Shown here in pieces: positions 1 through 5,287 of a stretch of DNA of 8,402 nt. The position numbers were made by a program, and so were the translations under genes. Location: positions 1 through 8,402 of the forward strand of contig JAKJGD010000061.1 in assembly GCA_022704585.1 (NCBI GenBank), in the 5' to 3' direction. The number at the start of each line of letters is the position of its first letter. The stretch's first letter is position 1. Origin of the DNA: Spirochaetota bacterium (GTDB taxonomy: Bacteria > Spirochaetota > UBA4802 > UBA5550). Below the pieces are notes generated by a model. The model saw nothing but the letters and a program-made list of their open reading frames with translations, was not told the origin of the DNA and did not search any database.

Positions 1-1
1 T

Positions 2-391
2 GAGATCATCGGTCTCATGGCCCGCGCCGGTTTCCGGGAGCTGAATATCTCACTCATGAGCCATTCCCCGGACCTGCAGCAGCGGCACGGGAGGCCGTTC
101 AGCTCGGACCGGTTCGCAGTCGTGGCACGGGCCGCGCGCAGGCGCGGCATGAAGGTGCGGGCCTACTTCATCCTCGGGCTCCCCGGCCAGACAGCGGAGG
201 AGGTTCTGGACACGACCGGCTTCCTCCGGGGGCTGGGGGCGGCGGTATTCCCCTCGGTCTACTACAACGTGTGCTCTCCGCAAGAGCAGTGGCTCATGCA
301 GCGGTCATCGGCATTTTTCAATGAGACGGAGGATCTGTCAAGGGAGGACCTGGTCAGGCTGTTCAACGAGTGCTCGGGGGGATGGCGTTAA
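2..391 (+). CDS. Radical SAM protein, C-terminal fragment (5' end outside window)
   Basis: The frame is open from the left edge and ends at TAA, leaving 129 residues of a longer protein. The visible part is the second half of a radical SAM TIM barrel. It has an ELNISLMS strand at about residues 13-20 and then a basic helix (ARAARRRGMKVRAYF). The beta-strand/loop FILGLPGQT at about 56-64 matches the GLPGET-type motif that radical SAM enzymes carry late in the barrel. The YYNV strand and a short tail follow, so the protein ends soon after the barrel with no SPASM-like cysteine cluster. The CxxxCxxC iron-sulfur motif and any N-terminal B12-binding domain would lie upstream, so the reaction cannot be named. 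Codon use is GC-rich, like the right half of the window. A hairpin terminator starts three bases after the stop. The family call is fairly secure; the subfamily is open. Confidence 0.8.
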   Translation, partial: EIIGLMARAGFRELNISLMSHSPDLQQRHGRPFSSDRFAVVARAARRRGMKVRAYFILGLPGQTAEEVLDTTGFLRGLGAAVFPSVYYNVCSPQEQWLMQRSSAFFNETEDLSREDLVRLFNECSGGWR

Positions 392-393
392 TA

Positions 394-427
394 CGCCGGC
401 CGGGCGGCCGGGCGCATCTCTATTTTT
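394..427 (+). terminator. Intrinsic terminator of the radical SAM gene
   Basis: CCGGCC (396-401) and GGCCGG (406-411) form a stem around a GGGC loop. The stem extends by CG (394-395) with CG (413-414) if G412 is bulged. A T5 run lies at 423-427, a little further from the stem than usual. It begins directly after the stop codon at 391, which fits a terminator for that gene and separates it from zupT. Confidence 0.6.
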
Positions 428-455
428 CAGCACTTCCCTGGGTCAAAAATTTTTC

Positions 456-486
456 TTGCAATATTGCATCTAATAGACAAGATTAT
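456..486 (+). promoter_or_regulatory. Palindromic operator candidate ahead of zupT
   Basis: TGCAATATTGCA at 457-468 is a perfect 12-bp palindrome about 100 bp before the zupT start. It overlaps TTGCAA (456-461), which could serve as a -35. A weak -10 candidate, GATTAT, lies at 481-486 with a long 19-bp spacer. TGCAA/TTGCA half-sites resemble operators of Fur-family metal regulators such as alphaproteobacterial Mur and Fur. The site is seen directly; the regulator is inferred from the neighbouring metal transporter. Confidence 0.35.
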
Positions 487-566
487 CATTCCCGGAACGC
501 ACTAATACAGCACCCACGCCATCACATCATGCGTGCCGGAACGAACTTTGTATAACCAGAGGGATC

Positions 567-1382
567 ATGACGCTGGAAAACTATTTATTCGCACTCGGAT
601 TAACCGTTCTTGCCGGATTATCAACCGGCATAGGCAGTATCATGGCTTTTTTCTCGAAAAAGTTTAACCCAAATTTTTTATGCGGCGCGCTCGGTTTTTC
701 AGCGGGGGTCATGTTATATGTATCATTTGTTGAAATATTTGCAAAAGCACAGCGTTCTTTAAACGTGGCGCTCGGTGACAAAATGGGATACTGGATTACG
801 GTCATGGCCTTCTTTGGAGGAATTGCCATGGCAGCATTGATTGACAGGCTTGTTCCGTCGTTTGAAAACCCCCATGAAATAAAAAATATCGATATTCATA
901 ATTTAGATGAAAAAAGGGACAGCAATAAGCTTTTCAGAATTGGATTGTTTTCCGCAATCGCCATAGCGATTCATAATTTTCCGGAGGGATTGGCCACCTT
1001 CATGGGCGCTTTACACGACACGACGCTCGGAATCGGCATTGCGGTTGCAATAGCCATCCACAATATTCCGGAAGGTATTGCTGTTTCAGTACCGATCTAT
1101 TATTCCTCAAAAAACAAAAAAAAGGCGTTCCTGCTCTCTTTTCTTTCCGGCCTTGCGGAGCCCCTCGGAGCGATAACAGGTTTCTTCATATTAAGTGCTT
1201 TTTTCAACAATACTACTTTCGGGATAATTTTCGCCGGGGTTGCCGGGATAATGGTTTATATTTCGCTTGATGAATTATTGCCCACCGCCGAGGAATACGG
1301 CAAGCATCATATTGCCATAGGTGGCTTGATAGCGGGAATGGTTGTTATGGCTATTACCCTGCTCCTTTTTTCATACCAGTAA
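567..1382 (+). CDS. zupT: ZIP-family divalent metal transporter (ZupT type)
   Basis: This 271-residue inner-membrane protein is predicted to import zinc and probably other divalent metals (iron, manganese, cobalt) into the cytoplasm. E. coli ZupT, at 257 residues, has nearly the same length. The two signature metal-site helices are intact: HNFPEG at residues 136-141 and HNIPEG at 165-170, supplying the His, Asn and Glu ligands of the ZIP binuclear centre. GLAEPLGA follows at 195-202. About eight hydrophobic segments are visible, with a charged, histidine-containing loop at about residues 100-122 (NPHEIKNIDIHNLDEKRD), where ZIP proteins have their variable cytoplasmic loop. The ATG is preceded by AGAGGG at 558-563, a rather short spacing of three bases. 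The gene is clearly AT-richer than the flanking radical SAM, lon and barrel genes, which could mean acquisition by transfer. A palindrome about 100 bp upstream may be its metal-responsive operator. Confidence 0.93.
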   Translation: MTLENYLFALGLTVLAGLSTGIGSIMAFFSKKFNPNFLCGALGFSAGVMLYVSFVEIFAKAQRSLNVALGDKMGYWITVMAFFGGIAMAALIDRLVPSFENPHEIKNIDIHNLDEKRDSNKLFRIGLFSAIAIAIHNFPEGLATFMGALHDTTLGIGIAVAIAIHNIPEGIAVSVPIYYSSKNKKKAFLLSFLSGLAEPLGAITGFFILSAFFNNTTFGIIFAGVAGIMVYISLDELLPTAEEYGKHHIAIGGLIAGMVVMAITLLLFSYQ

Positions 1383-1484
1383 TTCACTACTGTGCGTATG
1401 ACGGAACGCTGCCCTTAATGTGACGGTCGCGCCTGTCAGTCCGGTTGAGGTACAATAGTATGCAACATTCTAATATTTTAAAAC

Positions 1485-1778
1485 ATGAGCACTACAGGCA
1501 ACAATCCATCTTCCATGTACTGTGAAACATGCGTTAATTCACAGCTGCAAAAAGTCAGGACTCCACGATGGTTCATCGCCATATCCATCCTGCTCCTGGG
1601 CATCCCGTACCTGGTAAAACGCGAAACGTTCATGTGCCCCAAGTGCGAACGGACGTATTTCCGGGAACCTGAAAGATTCGACTGGTCCGGCCGCCTGCAG
1701 GCGATCGTTATCATTGTCATCCTGTTTTCGATTCTTATCCTGGTCGAGCTCCTGCTCAGCAGGCTCTTCAACCATTGA
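1485..1778 (+). CDS. Small membrane protein with split zinc-ribbon (LITAF-like layout)
   Basis: No named family is recognised. The 97-residue product has CETC at 13-16 and CPKC at 51-54. Between them lies a hydrophobic stretch at about 29-44 (WFIAISILLLGIPYLV), and a longer transmembrane segment follows at about 72-93. The order CxxC, hydrophobic segment, CxxC matches the eukaryotic LITAF domain, where the two knuckles form one zinc site and the hydrophobic part dips into the membrane without crossing it. If the same holds here, segment 29-44 is monotopic and 72-93 is the anchor. A TAA at 1479-1481 blocks upstream extension. The ATG at 1485 has no clear Shine-Dalgarno sequence, and neither does the next in-frame ATG at 1515, so the start is uncertain. 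The gene lies 102 bp after zupT on the same strand and shares its moderate GC. It is probably real because the cysteine pairs and membrane segments form a coherent protein. Its role is unknown. Confidence 0.6.
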   Translation: MSTTGNNPSSMYCETCVNSQLQKVRTPRWFIAISILLLGIPYLVKRETFMCPKCERTYFREPERFDWSGRLQAIVIIVILFSILILVELLLSRLFNH

Positions 1779-1875
1779 GGCTGGCACACACCGGTTCGTA
1801 CCAACATGCAGCGGACACGCATTATATAAGCCATCGGATCATTCATTATAAATACAATAATACAGGGAGGATCAC

Positions 1876-2175
1876 ATGACAGACCAGGTTAACGGGAAAA
1901 ATATTATCGAAGATTTCAAAAAGCGAAGGATGAAACAGATCATCGTCGCGGTCCCCATGGTCATCTGTATGATACTGGTGCTGGTTATCAGCGAGAATAC
2001 GGGTTTTTCTTTCGCCGGCATATCGAGCCTTCATATTCTGGTCGGTATGATCGTATTATTTCTCGCCGCTTTTGCATTTTCGATAAAAAACTGGAGATGC
2101 CCGGCGTGTAACAGGTACTTAGGTAAAGGAATAAACCCTAAATTCTGTCCTAAATGCGGTGCCAGGCTTCAATGA
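1876..2175 (+). CDS. Small membrane protein with C-terminal zinc ribbon
   Basis: This 99-residue hypothetical protein starts with a basic, soluble stretch (KKRRMK at 15-20). Two transmembrane helices follow at about 21-39 and 52-70. The tail is a zinc ribbon, CPAC at 75-78 and CPKCG at 91-95, ending four residues later. With two helices, both termini should lie on the same side. The positive charge before helix 1 puts the N-terminus, and therefore the zinc ribbon, in the cytoplasm. The start is well supported: AGGGAGG at 1864-1870 sits five bases before the ATG. An AT-rich tract just upstream (TACAAT at 1853-1858, TATATAA at 1823-1829) could hold a -10, but no good -35 is seen. It is the second CxxC-pair membrane protein in a row, though its architecture differs from its neighbour's. 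Such short zinc-ribbon membrane proteins are widespread, and no function is assigned. Confidence 0.72.
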   Translation: MTDQVNGKNIIEDFKKRRMKQIIVAVPMVICMILVLVISENTGFSFAGISSLHILVGMIVLFLAAFAFSIKNWRCPACNRYLGKGINPKFCPKCGARLQ

Positions 2176-2197
2176 TGGCATGCTTTTATTAATAACC

Positions 2198-2233
2198 GGG
2201 GCGCAACTTTGCTCCGCTCCCATATTTTTTTTT
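2198..2233 (+). terminator. Probable intrinsic terminator after the zinc-ribbon gene
   Basis: GGGGCG (2198-2203) pairs with CGCTCC (2215-2220) with one G-U pair and an 11-base loop. Nine T residues follow at 2225-2233. The T tract is strong but the stem is weak. It lies 22 bp after the stop at 2175, where a terminator for the preceding gene or genes is expected. Confidence 0.5.
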
Positions 2234-2375
2234 ACTTGAAATTTTGCTAACTGCTGTTTTAGTATTCCGAAAAGCGGCGGCAATCTTCCGCGCGCGTTCT
2301 ATATGCCAGGCACCTGTCCAGGGCTTTTCATGTTATAGGGGGGCATTAAAACCCCGGATGCCTGTTCTCGAAAAA

Positions 2376-2391
2376 CCATTGTATACAATGG
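2376..2391. repeat. Perfect 16-bp palindrome
   Basis: CCATTGTATACAATGG is identical to its reverse complement. It lies about 140 bp before the H1-like gene. Its right part, ATACAATGGG (2383-2392), recurs at 2512-2521, directly over the ribosome binding site of that gene. This could be a dimeric repressor operator with a distal half-site; the protein is unknown. Confidence 0.6.
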
Positions 2392-2450
2392 GCCCAAACT
2401 GAAAATGAGCACTTTTCCTGGTATTTTGGTCCCATATTGTGTGTTTATAC
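2381..2450. repeat. Imperfect inverted repeat, potential long hairpin
   Basis: From outside inwards the pairs are: GTATA (2381-2385) with TATAC (2446-2450); CAAT (2386-2389) with ATTG (2436-2439); GGG (2390-2392) with CCC (2431-2433); CC (2394-2395) with GG (2428-2429); AAA (2396-2398) with TTT (2425-2427); GAAAA (2401-2405) with TTTTC (2413-2417). Several small bulges interrupt the stem. It could be a structured RNA, a decayed miniature element or a transcriptional barrier. It competes with the palindrome at 2376-2391 for the same bases. Confidence 0.45.
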
Positions 2451-2507
2451 CCCCTTTTGTGAATCATAACACCAGTGATAGAGCCTTATATCTAATGATT
2501 TACATTA

Positions 2508-2524
2508 TATAATACAATGGGGAG
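2508..2524 (+). promoter_or_regulatory. TATAAT box and start-deciding ribosome binding site of H1-like gene
   Basis: TATAAT at 2508-2513 is a perfect -10, but no good -35 is seen and its transcript would begin at about 2520, within the Shine-Dalgarno region, so it may not be used. GGGGAG at 2519-2524 is seven bases before the ATG at 2532. It cannot serve the in-frame ATG at 2517, which it overlaps, so the start is placed at 2532. Confidence 0.4.
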
Positions 2525-2531
2525 TGTTAAA

Positions 2532-2819
2532 ATGAAAAAAGCGAAGTCCGTAAAAAAAGCCAAACCGAAGAAAAAAGCTGCCCCGAAGCGTAAAGCCGCG
2601 GCAAAACCGAAAGCAGCCAAAAAGAAGGTAGCGGCAAAGAAAAAAGTCACGGCTAAGAAAAAAACCACGGCCAAAGTCCGTAAACCGGTCGCAAAAAAAG
2701 TTAAAAAAGCCGGCAGACCGGCCAAGGTCAAAGCCGCAGCGAAAAAACCCGTGTCCACGACTCCCATGACCGATCTCATACTGGAGCGCATGAGGATAAT
2801 CGACGGGAAAAAGAAATAA
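2532..2819 (+). CDS. Lysine/alanine-rich histone H1-like DNA-binding protein
   Basis: This 95-residue basic protein contains 34 Lys, 5 Arg and 19 Ala by hand count, with only three acidic residues. Residues 1-73 are AAKKK/KPKKK-type low-complexity repeats like the C-terminal tail of histone H1 and the bacterial H1-like proteins of Chlamydia (Hc1/Hc2) and Bordetella (BpH1). Such proteins bind nucleic acid through charge and compact or regulate the nucleoid. GRP at 61-63 flanked by basic residues resembles an AT-hook core. The last part is different: PMTDLILERMRIIDGKKK at 78-95 is a short amphipathic helix-like segment, possibly for self-association. The start at 2532 is chosen over 2517 because GGGGAG lies seven bases before it. 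The gene stands alone, with a repeat-rich region before it and two hairpins after it. Low complexity makes homology calls unreliable; ribosome or RNA binding is an alternative role. Confidence 0.82.
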   Translation: MKKAKSVKKAKPKKKAAPKRKAAAKPKAAKKKVAAKKKVTAKKKTTAKVRKPVAKKVKKAGRPAKVKAAAKKPVSTTPMTDLILERMRIIDGKKK

Positions 2820-2849
2820 ATTTCCGCGACAGTACAATGATCACTGCAA

Positions 2850-2883
2850 GGCCCCTGCATTCGGGCTAACCCGGGCAGGGGCC
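2850..2883 (+). terminator. Strong hairpin after the H1-like gene
   Basis: GGCCCCTGC (2850-2858) pairs perfectly with GCAGGGGCC (2875-2883). Inside it, CGGG (2862-2865) pairs with CCCG (2870-2873) around a CTAA loop. No T tract follows, so it may act as an RNA 3'-end stabiliser or a partial terminator together with the next hairpin. Confidence 0.5.
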
Positions 2884-2891
2884 AGGTGTGA

Positions 2892-2927
2892 CCGGCGGAG
2901 GTTAATACAGGCCTCCTGCCGGCTTTT
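2892..2927 (+). terminator. Second hairpin with short T run
   Basis: CCGGCGGAGG (2892-2901) pairs with CCTCC (2912-2916) and GCCGG (2918-2922), with T2917 bulged and a 10-base loop. C and then TTTT (2924-2927) follow. This looks like an intrinsic terminator with a short T run, the better candidate of the two for ending the H1-like transcript. Confidence 0.5.
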
Positions 2928-3197
2928 GGCCCGGTCCGTACCCGGAAAGCATCCGGTCCCATCCCCGATCCGGGCTTCGCATGGTTTCCGGAAAAAAAGG
3001 TTGTCCTCTGACCGGGATTAAAAATCATCCCATTAATTACTGCTTTACACACGTCCCGCCATGGCGCTGTTCGCTGTCAGGGAGATTCTTTGCGCGAAAC
3101 CGAAGGGTCTGCGGTATAATTAATTGTCTGAAAAAATGACGAATTTTATTGCCGCCGCTTTCCGGACAGACTATATTTAACGGAATGCGTTGGCAGC

Positions 3198-3203
3198 TAT
3201 AAT
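3198..3203 (+). promoter_or_regulatory. Candidate -10 box of the lipoprotein/barrel operon
   Basis: TATAAT is a perfect -10, placed so that transcription would start near 3210, just upstream of the AGGA ribosome binding site at 3221-3224. The -35 is poor (TTTAAC at 3176-3181, 16-bp spacer). Another perfect TATAAT at 3115-3120 also lacks a good -35, so two start sites or an activator-dependent promoter are possible. Confidence 0.35.
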
Positions 3204-3231
3204 CTTGGCTCTCATGTGACAGGAATTGAAT

Positions 3232-4230
3232 ATGCGGGATATTTTGATTATAAACAAGTTTAAAAAGACTTCCTTCGCCCTGGCCTGTTCCCTGGCTGCC
3301 GTATTGCTGGCATCCTCCGGGTGCGCGAAAAAGCTTGAGCAGGGCGACCCCGGCCCGGTGCTGGCCCTGCTCAGGTGCGCCGGCACGTGCAGCGCGGCAA
3401 CGGTCAATACGGATTTTTCCGCGCCGGTAAAAGTCACCATAAGCGGCTACACCGGCGCGCATGCCATGGAGCCGTTCATCACCCGGGACGGAAATTACCT
3501 CTTCTTCAACAGTCTCAACGACGGCATCGACACCTCTTTATATTACGCTGCAAAGGGAGCAGACGATGTCACATTTGATTTCGTCGATGAAATCGGCAAC
3601 GTAAACGGCGGCCCCGGGAACCACCTCGATGCGGTCGCGAGCATGGATAATTCCGACAAGTTTTATTATATCTCGGTGCGCAACTGGCCGGATGAGATCC
3701 GCAATGTTTACACCGGGACCTTCAGTGAAGCCACGGGCGTGGGGAACGGGCTCGTCAATCTTGACGGGGACTTCTACATTGACAGGCCCGGCTGGATCAT
3801 CATGGACGGAGAAATAAGCCCCGACGGCCTGCATTATTATTTCGTGAACGCGCATTTTTCCGGCGGCGCGGTCCCGGACAGGTCCGATATCGGCATCGCG
3901 GAGTATGCTTCGGCAAACACCTTCAACAGGATCGCCAACAATGACGCCATCATGGCGGCGGTCAACACGACGCGCTGCCTCGAGTACGCGCCGTCGATCA
4001 GCGCCGACGGGCTGGAGCTTTTCTTCACGCGCCTGGACCTGTGCGCGGTGACCTCGGAGATACTGGTATCGACGCGGGCCACCACCGCCGATCCCTTCGG
4101 CGAGCCGGCGCGCATCGGCGCGATATCCGGCTTCGTGGAGGCGCCGTCGATCTCGTCTGACGGGAAGAAACTCTACTATCACATGAACGACGGCGGCGCA
4201 TACACCATATACCTGGTCACGCGCCTATGA
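3232..4230 (+). CDS. PD40/TolB-like beta-propeller lipoprotein
   Basis: The 332-residue product is predicted to be an exported lipoprotein. A basic N-region (NKFKK) and a hydrophobic core lead to LASSGC, with the candidate lipidated Cys at residue 31. Ser at -3 makes this a relaxed, spirochaete-like lipobox. The mature part contains about five WD40-like/PD40 propeller repeats of the S-x-DG-x-x-(L/Y)-(Y/F)-(F/Y) type: EPFITRDG at 80-87, DAVASMDN at 133-140, GEISPDG at 193-199, EYAPSISADG at 251-260 and EAPSISSDG at 303-311. PD40 repeats occur in TolB and in outer-membrane-associated proteins, where they act as protein-binding platforms. The ATG at 3232 is preferred over the TTG at 3226 because AGGA (3221-3224) lies seven bases before the ATG and one base before the TTG. 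Its stop overlaps the next gene's start as ATGA, so translation is probably coupled. The binding partner is unknown; the neighbouring barrel is the obvious candidate. Confidence 0.8.
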   Translation: MRDILIINKFKKTSFALACSLAAVLLASSGCAKKLEQGDPGPVLALLRCAGTCSAATVNTDFSAPVKVTISGYTGAHAMEPFITRDGNYLFFNSLNDGIDTSLYYAAKGADDVTFDFVDEIGNVNGGPGNHLDAVASMDNSDKFYYISVRNWPDEIRNVYTGTFSEATGVGNGLVNLDGDFYIDRPGWIIMDGEISPDGLHYYFVNAHFSGGAVPDRSDIGIAEYASANTFNRIANNDAIMAAVNTTRCLEYAPSISADGLELFFTRLDLCAVTSEILVSTRATTADPFGEPARIGAISGFVEAPSISSDGKKLYYHMNDGGAYTIYLVTRL

Positions 4231-5120
4231 CCGCGCGCATGCTGAATATCGCCGCGGTCCTGCTCATCACTGCCTCGGCCCTGCCCGCGCCCGGTGCAGC
4301 CGATGACGCGGACGCGGGGACCGCGGGCCGCGAGGACGGCGCGCGCGTGAGCATCGGCGTGTCGCTCGATTACGCATGGTGGAACCCGGTCTGGGGAACG
4401 GTCAGCCAGGCGGGCGACATGCTCATCTACGCGCTGATCAACCGGGGCGGCCCCTACATCAAGCTCGAGGACCGCTCCCGCGCCTACGAAGTCCGCCCCG
4501 CGCCGCTCTTCGGAATCAGCTGCGATGCCCGAATCGCGCGGGGCTGGGGCCTGTCCGCCTCCGCGGGCGCGGGAACGTACCGCGACTCATCGGTCATGGT
4601 CGCGTCCATTACGACAAACCCGTTCTCGCCGTCGGAATACATGCGGTACCGGATCGATACCGTGAACTTCGGCGGATCGCTCCTCGCGACGTACCGCCCC
4701 GCGGAGTGGGCCATGCTTACTTTAGGGCCGGTATACCAGGGCTGCGTGCTCAGGGAACGGAACTCCAGCTATCTCTCGACCCAGTCCGGGAAGGAAACCA
4801 TACACAATGCCGGGATCAGCGCCGGCGCCTCTTTTGACGTGCGCCTTGCCGGCGATCTTTTTCTTAAGCCGTCTGTCTCGTTCCTGTATCTCTACGGAAC
4901 GGTGACGGGCAACCCGGCCATCAGCAGCCGGAGGCATTCCCACGCGCTGGGCGGCGCCGCGAACATGATGCTCGCGTATTTTATCAGGAAGATACGCGTC
5001 ACCTTCGCGCTCGGGTTCAGCTGCCAGGCGCTCCGCTACCTCGAAGTGACCAACACGGATTACCTGAACCGGTGGGACAGCCGGTACGGCCTGACCGAGT
5101 CGATCACCTATACGTTTTAA
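4227..5120 (+). CDS. Predicted outer-membrane beta-barrel protein
   Basis: No named family is recognised. The 297-residue product has a signal peptide: a hydrophobic stretch at about residues 6-19 and small residues PAPGAA at about 20-25, with cleavage near residue 24-25. The mature chain shows alternating hydrophobic/polar strands with Gly and aromatic residues at strand ends, for example the stretches at about 41-52 and 105-117. It ends in ITYTF, and a C-terminal Phe is the usual assembly signal for BAM-inserted barrels. The length suggests roughly 8-12 strands. The ATG at 4227 overlaps the preceding stop (ATGA) and has no Shine-Dalgarno sequence of its own, pointing to translational coupling; an in-frame ATG at 4239 is an alternative. 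High GC and codon use match lon and the lipoprotein gene. A structural or porin-like role is possible, but no substrate can be inferred. Confidence 0.72.
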   Translation: MTARMLNIAAVLLITASALPAPGAADDADAGTAGREDGARVSIGVSLDYAWWNPVWGTVSQAGDMLIYALINRGGPYIKLEDRSRAYEVRPAPLFGISCDARIARGWGLSASAGAGTYRDSSVMVASITTNPFSPSEYMRYRIDTVNFGGSLLATYRPAEWAMLTLGPVYQGCVLRERNSSYLSTQSGKETIHNAGISAGASFDVRLAGDLFLKPSVSFLYLYGTVTGNPAISSRRHSHALGGAANMMLAYFIRKIRVTFALGFSCQALRYLEVTNTDYLNRWDSRYGLTESITYTF

Positions 5121-5166
5121 TCCTTTCAAACGGACCGCACGGGCAGCCGCCCGGCCCCGGGGAACG

Positions 5167-5198
5167 AAAAACGGGCCGATTGTCTCCAATCGGCCCGT
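5167..5198 (-). terminator. Intrinsic terminator between the convergent barrel and lon genes
   Basis: ACGGGCCGATTG (5171-5182) and CAATCGGCCCGT (5187-5198) form a perfect 12-bp stem with a TCTC loop. Read on the minus strand, the hairpin runs into a U5 tract (complement of A5167-A5171), a textbook terminator for lon about 90 bp after its stop. On the plus strand only a weak GGCGTTTA follows, so it may also stop the barrel transcript less efficiently. A smaller hairpin, CGGGC-AGCC-GCCCG, lies at 5140-5153. Confidence 0.85.
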
Positions 5199-5287
5199 GG
5201 CGTTTACCGGTTATGGGCATTCCCCGCGCGCGCCCTTCCGGAGGACGGGGGGCGATGTAACGTGGAGCGCCCTGCGTGCGCGGAGCA

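Larger units (their letters stand above)
2176..2531. other. Gene-free, inverted-repeat-rich intergenic region
   Basis: No convincing coding frame is visible on either strand; the minus-strand frames here are the complement of the lysine-rich gene and its flanks. The region contains the terminator at 2198-2233, a G6 run at 2338-2343, a 16-bp palindrome at 2376-2391, a longer imperfect inverted repeat at 2381-2450, and a TATAAT with a Shine-Dalgarno sequence just before the H1-like gene. Confidence 0.6.
2820..3231. other. Gene-free intergenic region with hairpins and -10 candidates
   Basis: No supported gene is seen on either strand. The left half is GC-rich and contains hairpins at 2850-2883 and 2892-2927. 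A further possible pairing is GCCCGG (2929-2934) with CCGGGC (2970-2975), separated by repeated CCGG-containing words. The right half is AT-rich, with TATAAT boxes at 3115-3120 and 3198-3203 leading to the lipoprotein gene. Confidence 0.6.

Noticed and set aside
370..555. Plus-strand 61-codon frame between the radical SAM gene and zupT
   Set aside because: It overlaps the end of the radical SAM gene, runs through a terminator, has no ribosome site and reads as random sequence.
1383..1484. Terminator between zupT and the first zinc-ribbon gene
   Set aside because: No stable stem followed by a T run was found, so read-through from zupT remains possible.
1460..1525. Short frame starting at ATG 1460 after TTGAGG
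   Set aside because: Only about 21 codons, no recognisable peptide feature, and it overlaps the better cysteine-containing gene in another frame.
2396..2440. Resemblance of the AAAATGAGCACTTTT-like stretch to end sequences of IS21-type elements
   Set aside because: Similarity is by memory only; no transposase remnant, second terminal copy or target duplication is visible.
2492..3052. Long minus-strand frame (Phe-rich, 186 codons) and its 110-codon partner
   Set aside because: The Phe/Ala-rich part is the complement of the lysine-rich gene; Lys codons AAA/AAG read as Phe/Leu on the other strand. The rest is random.
3538..4182. Minus-strand 214-codon frame opposite the propeller lipoprotein
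   Set aside because: An Arg/Asp/Val-rich shadow of a high-GC gene, with no start signals and no motif.
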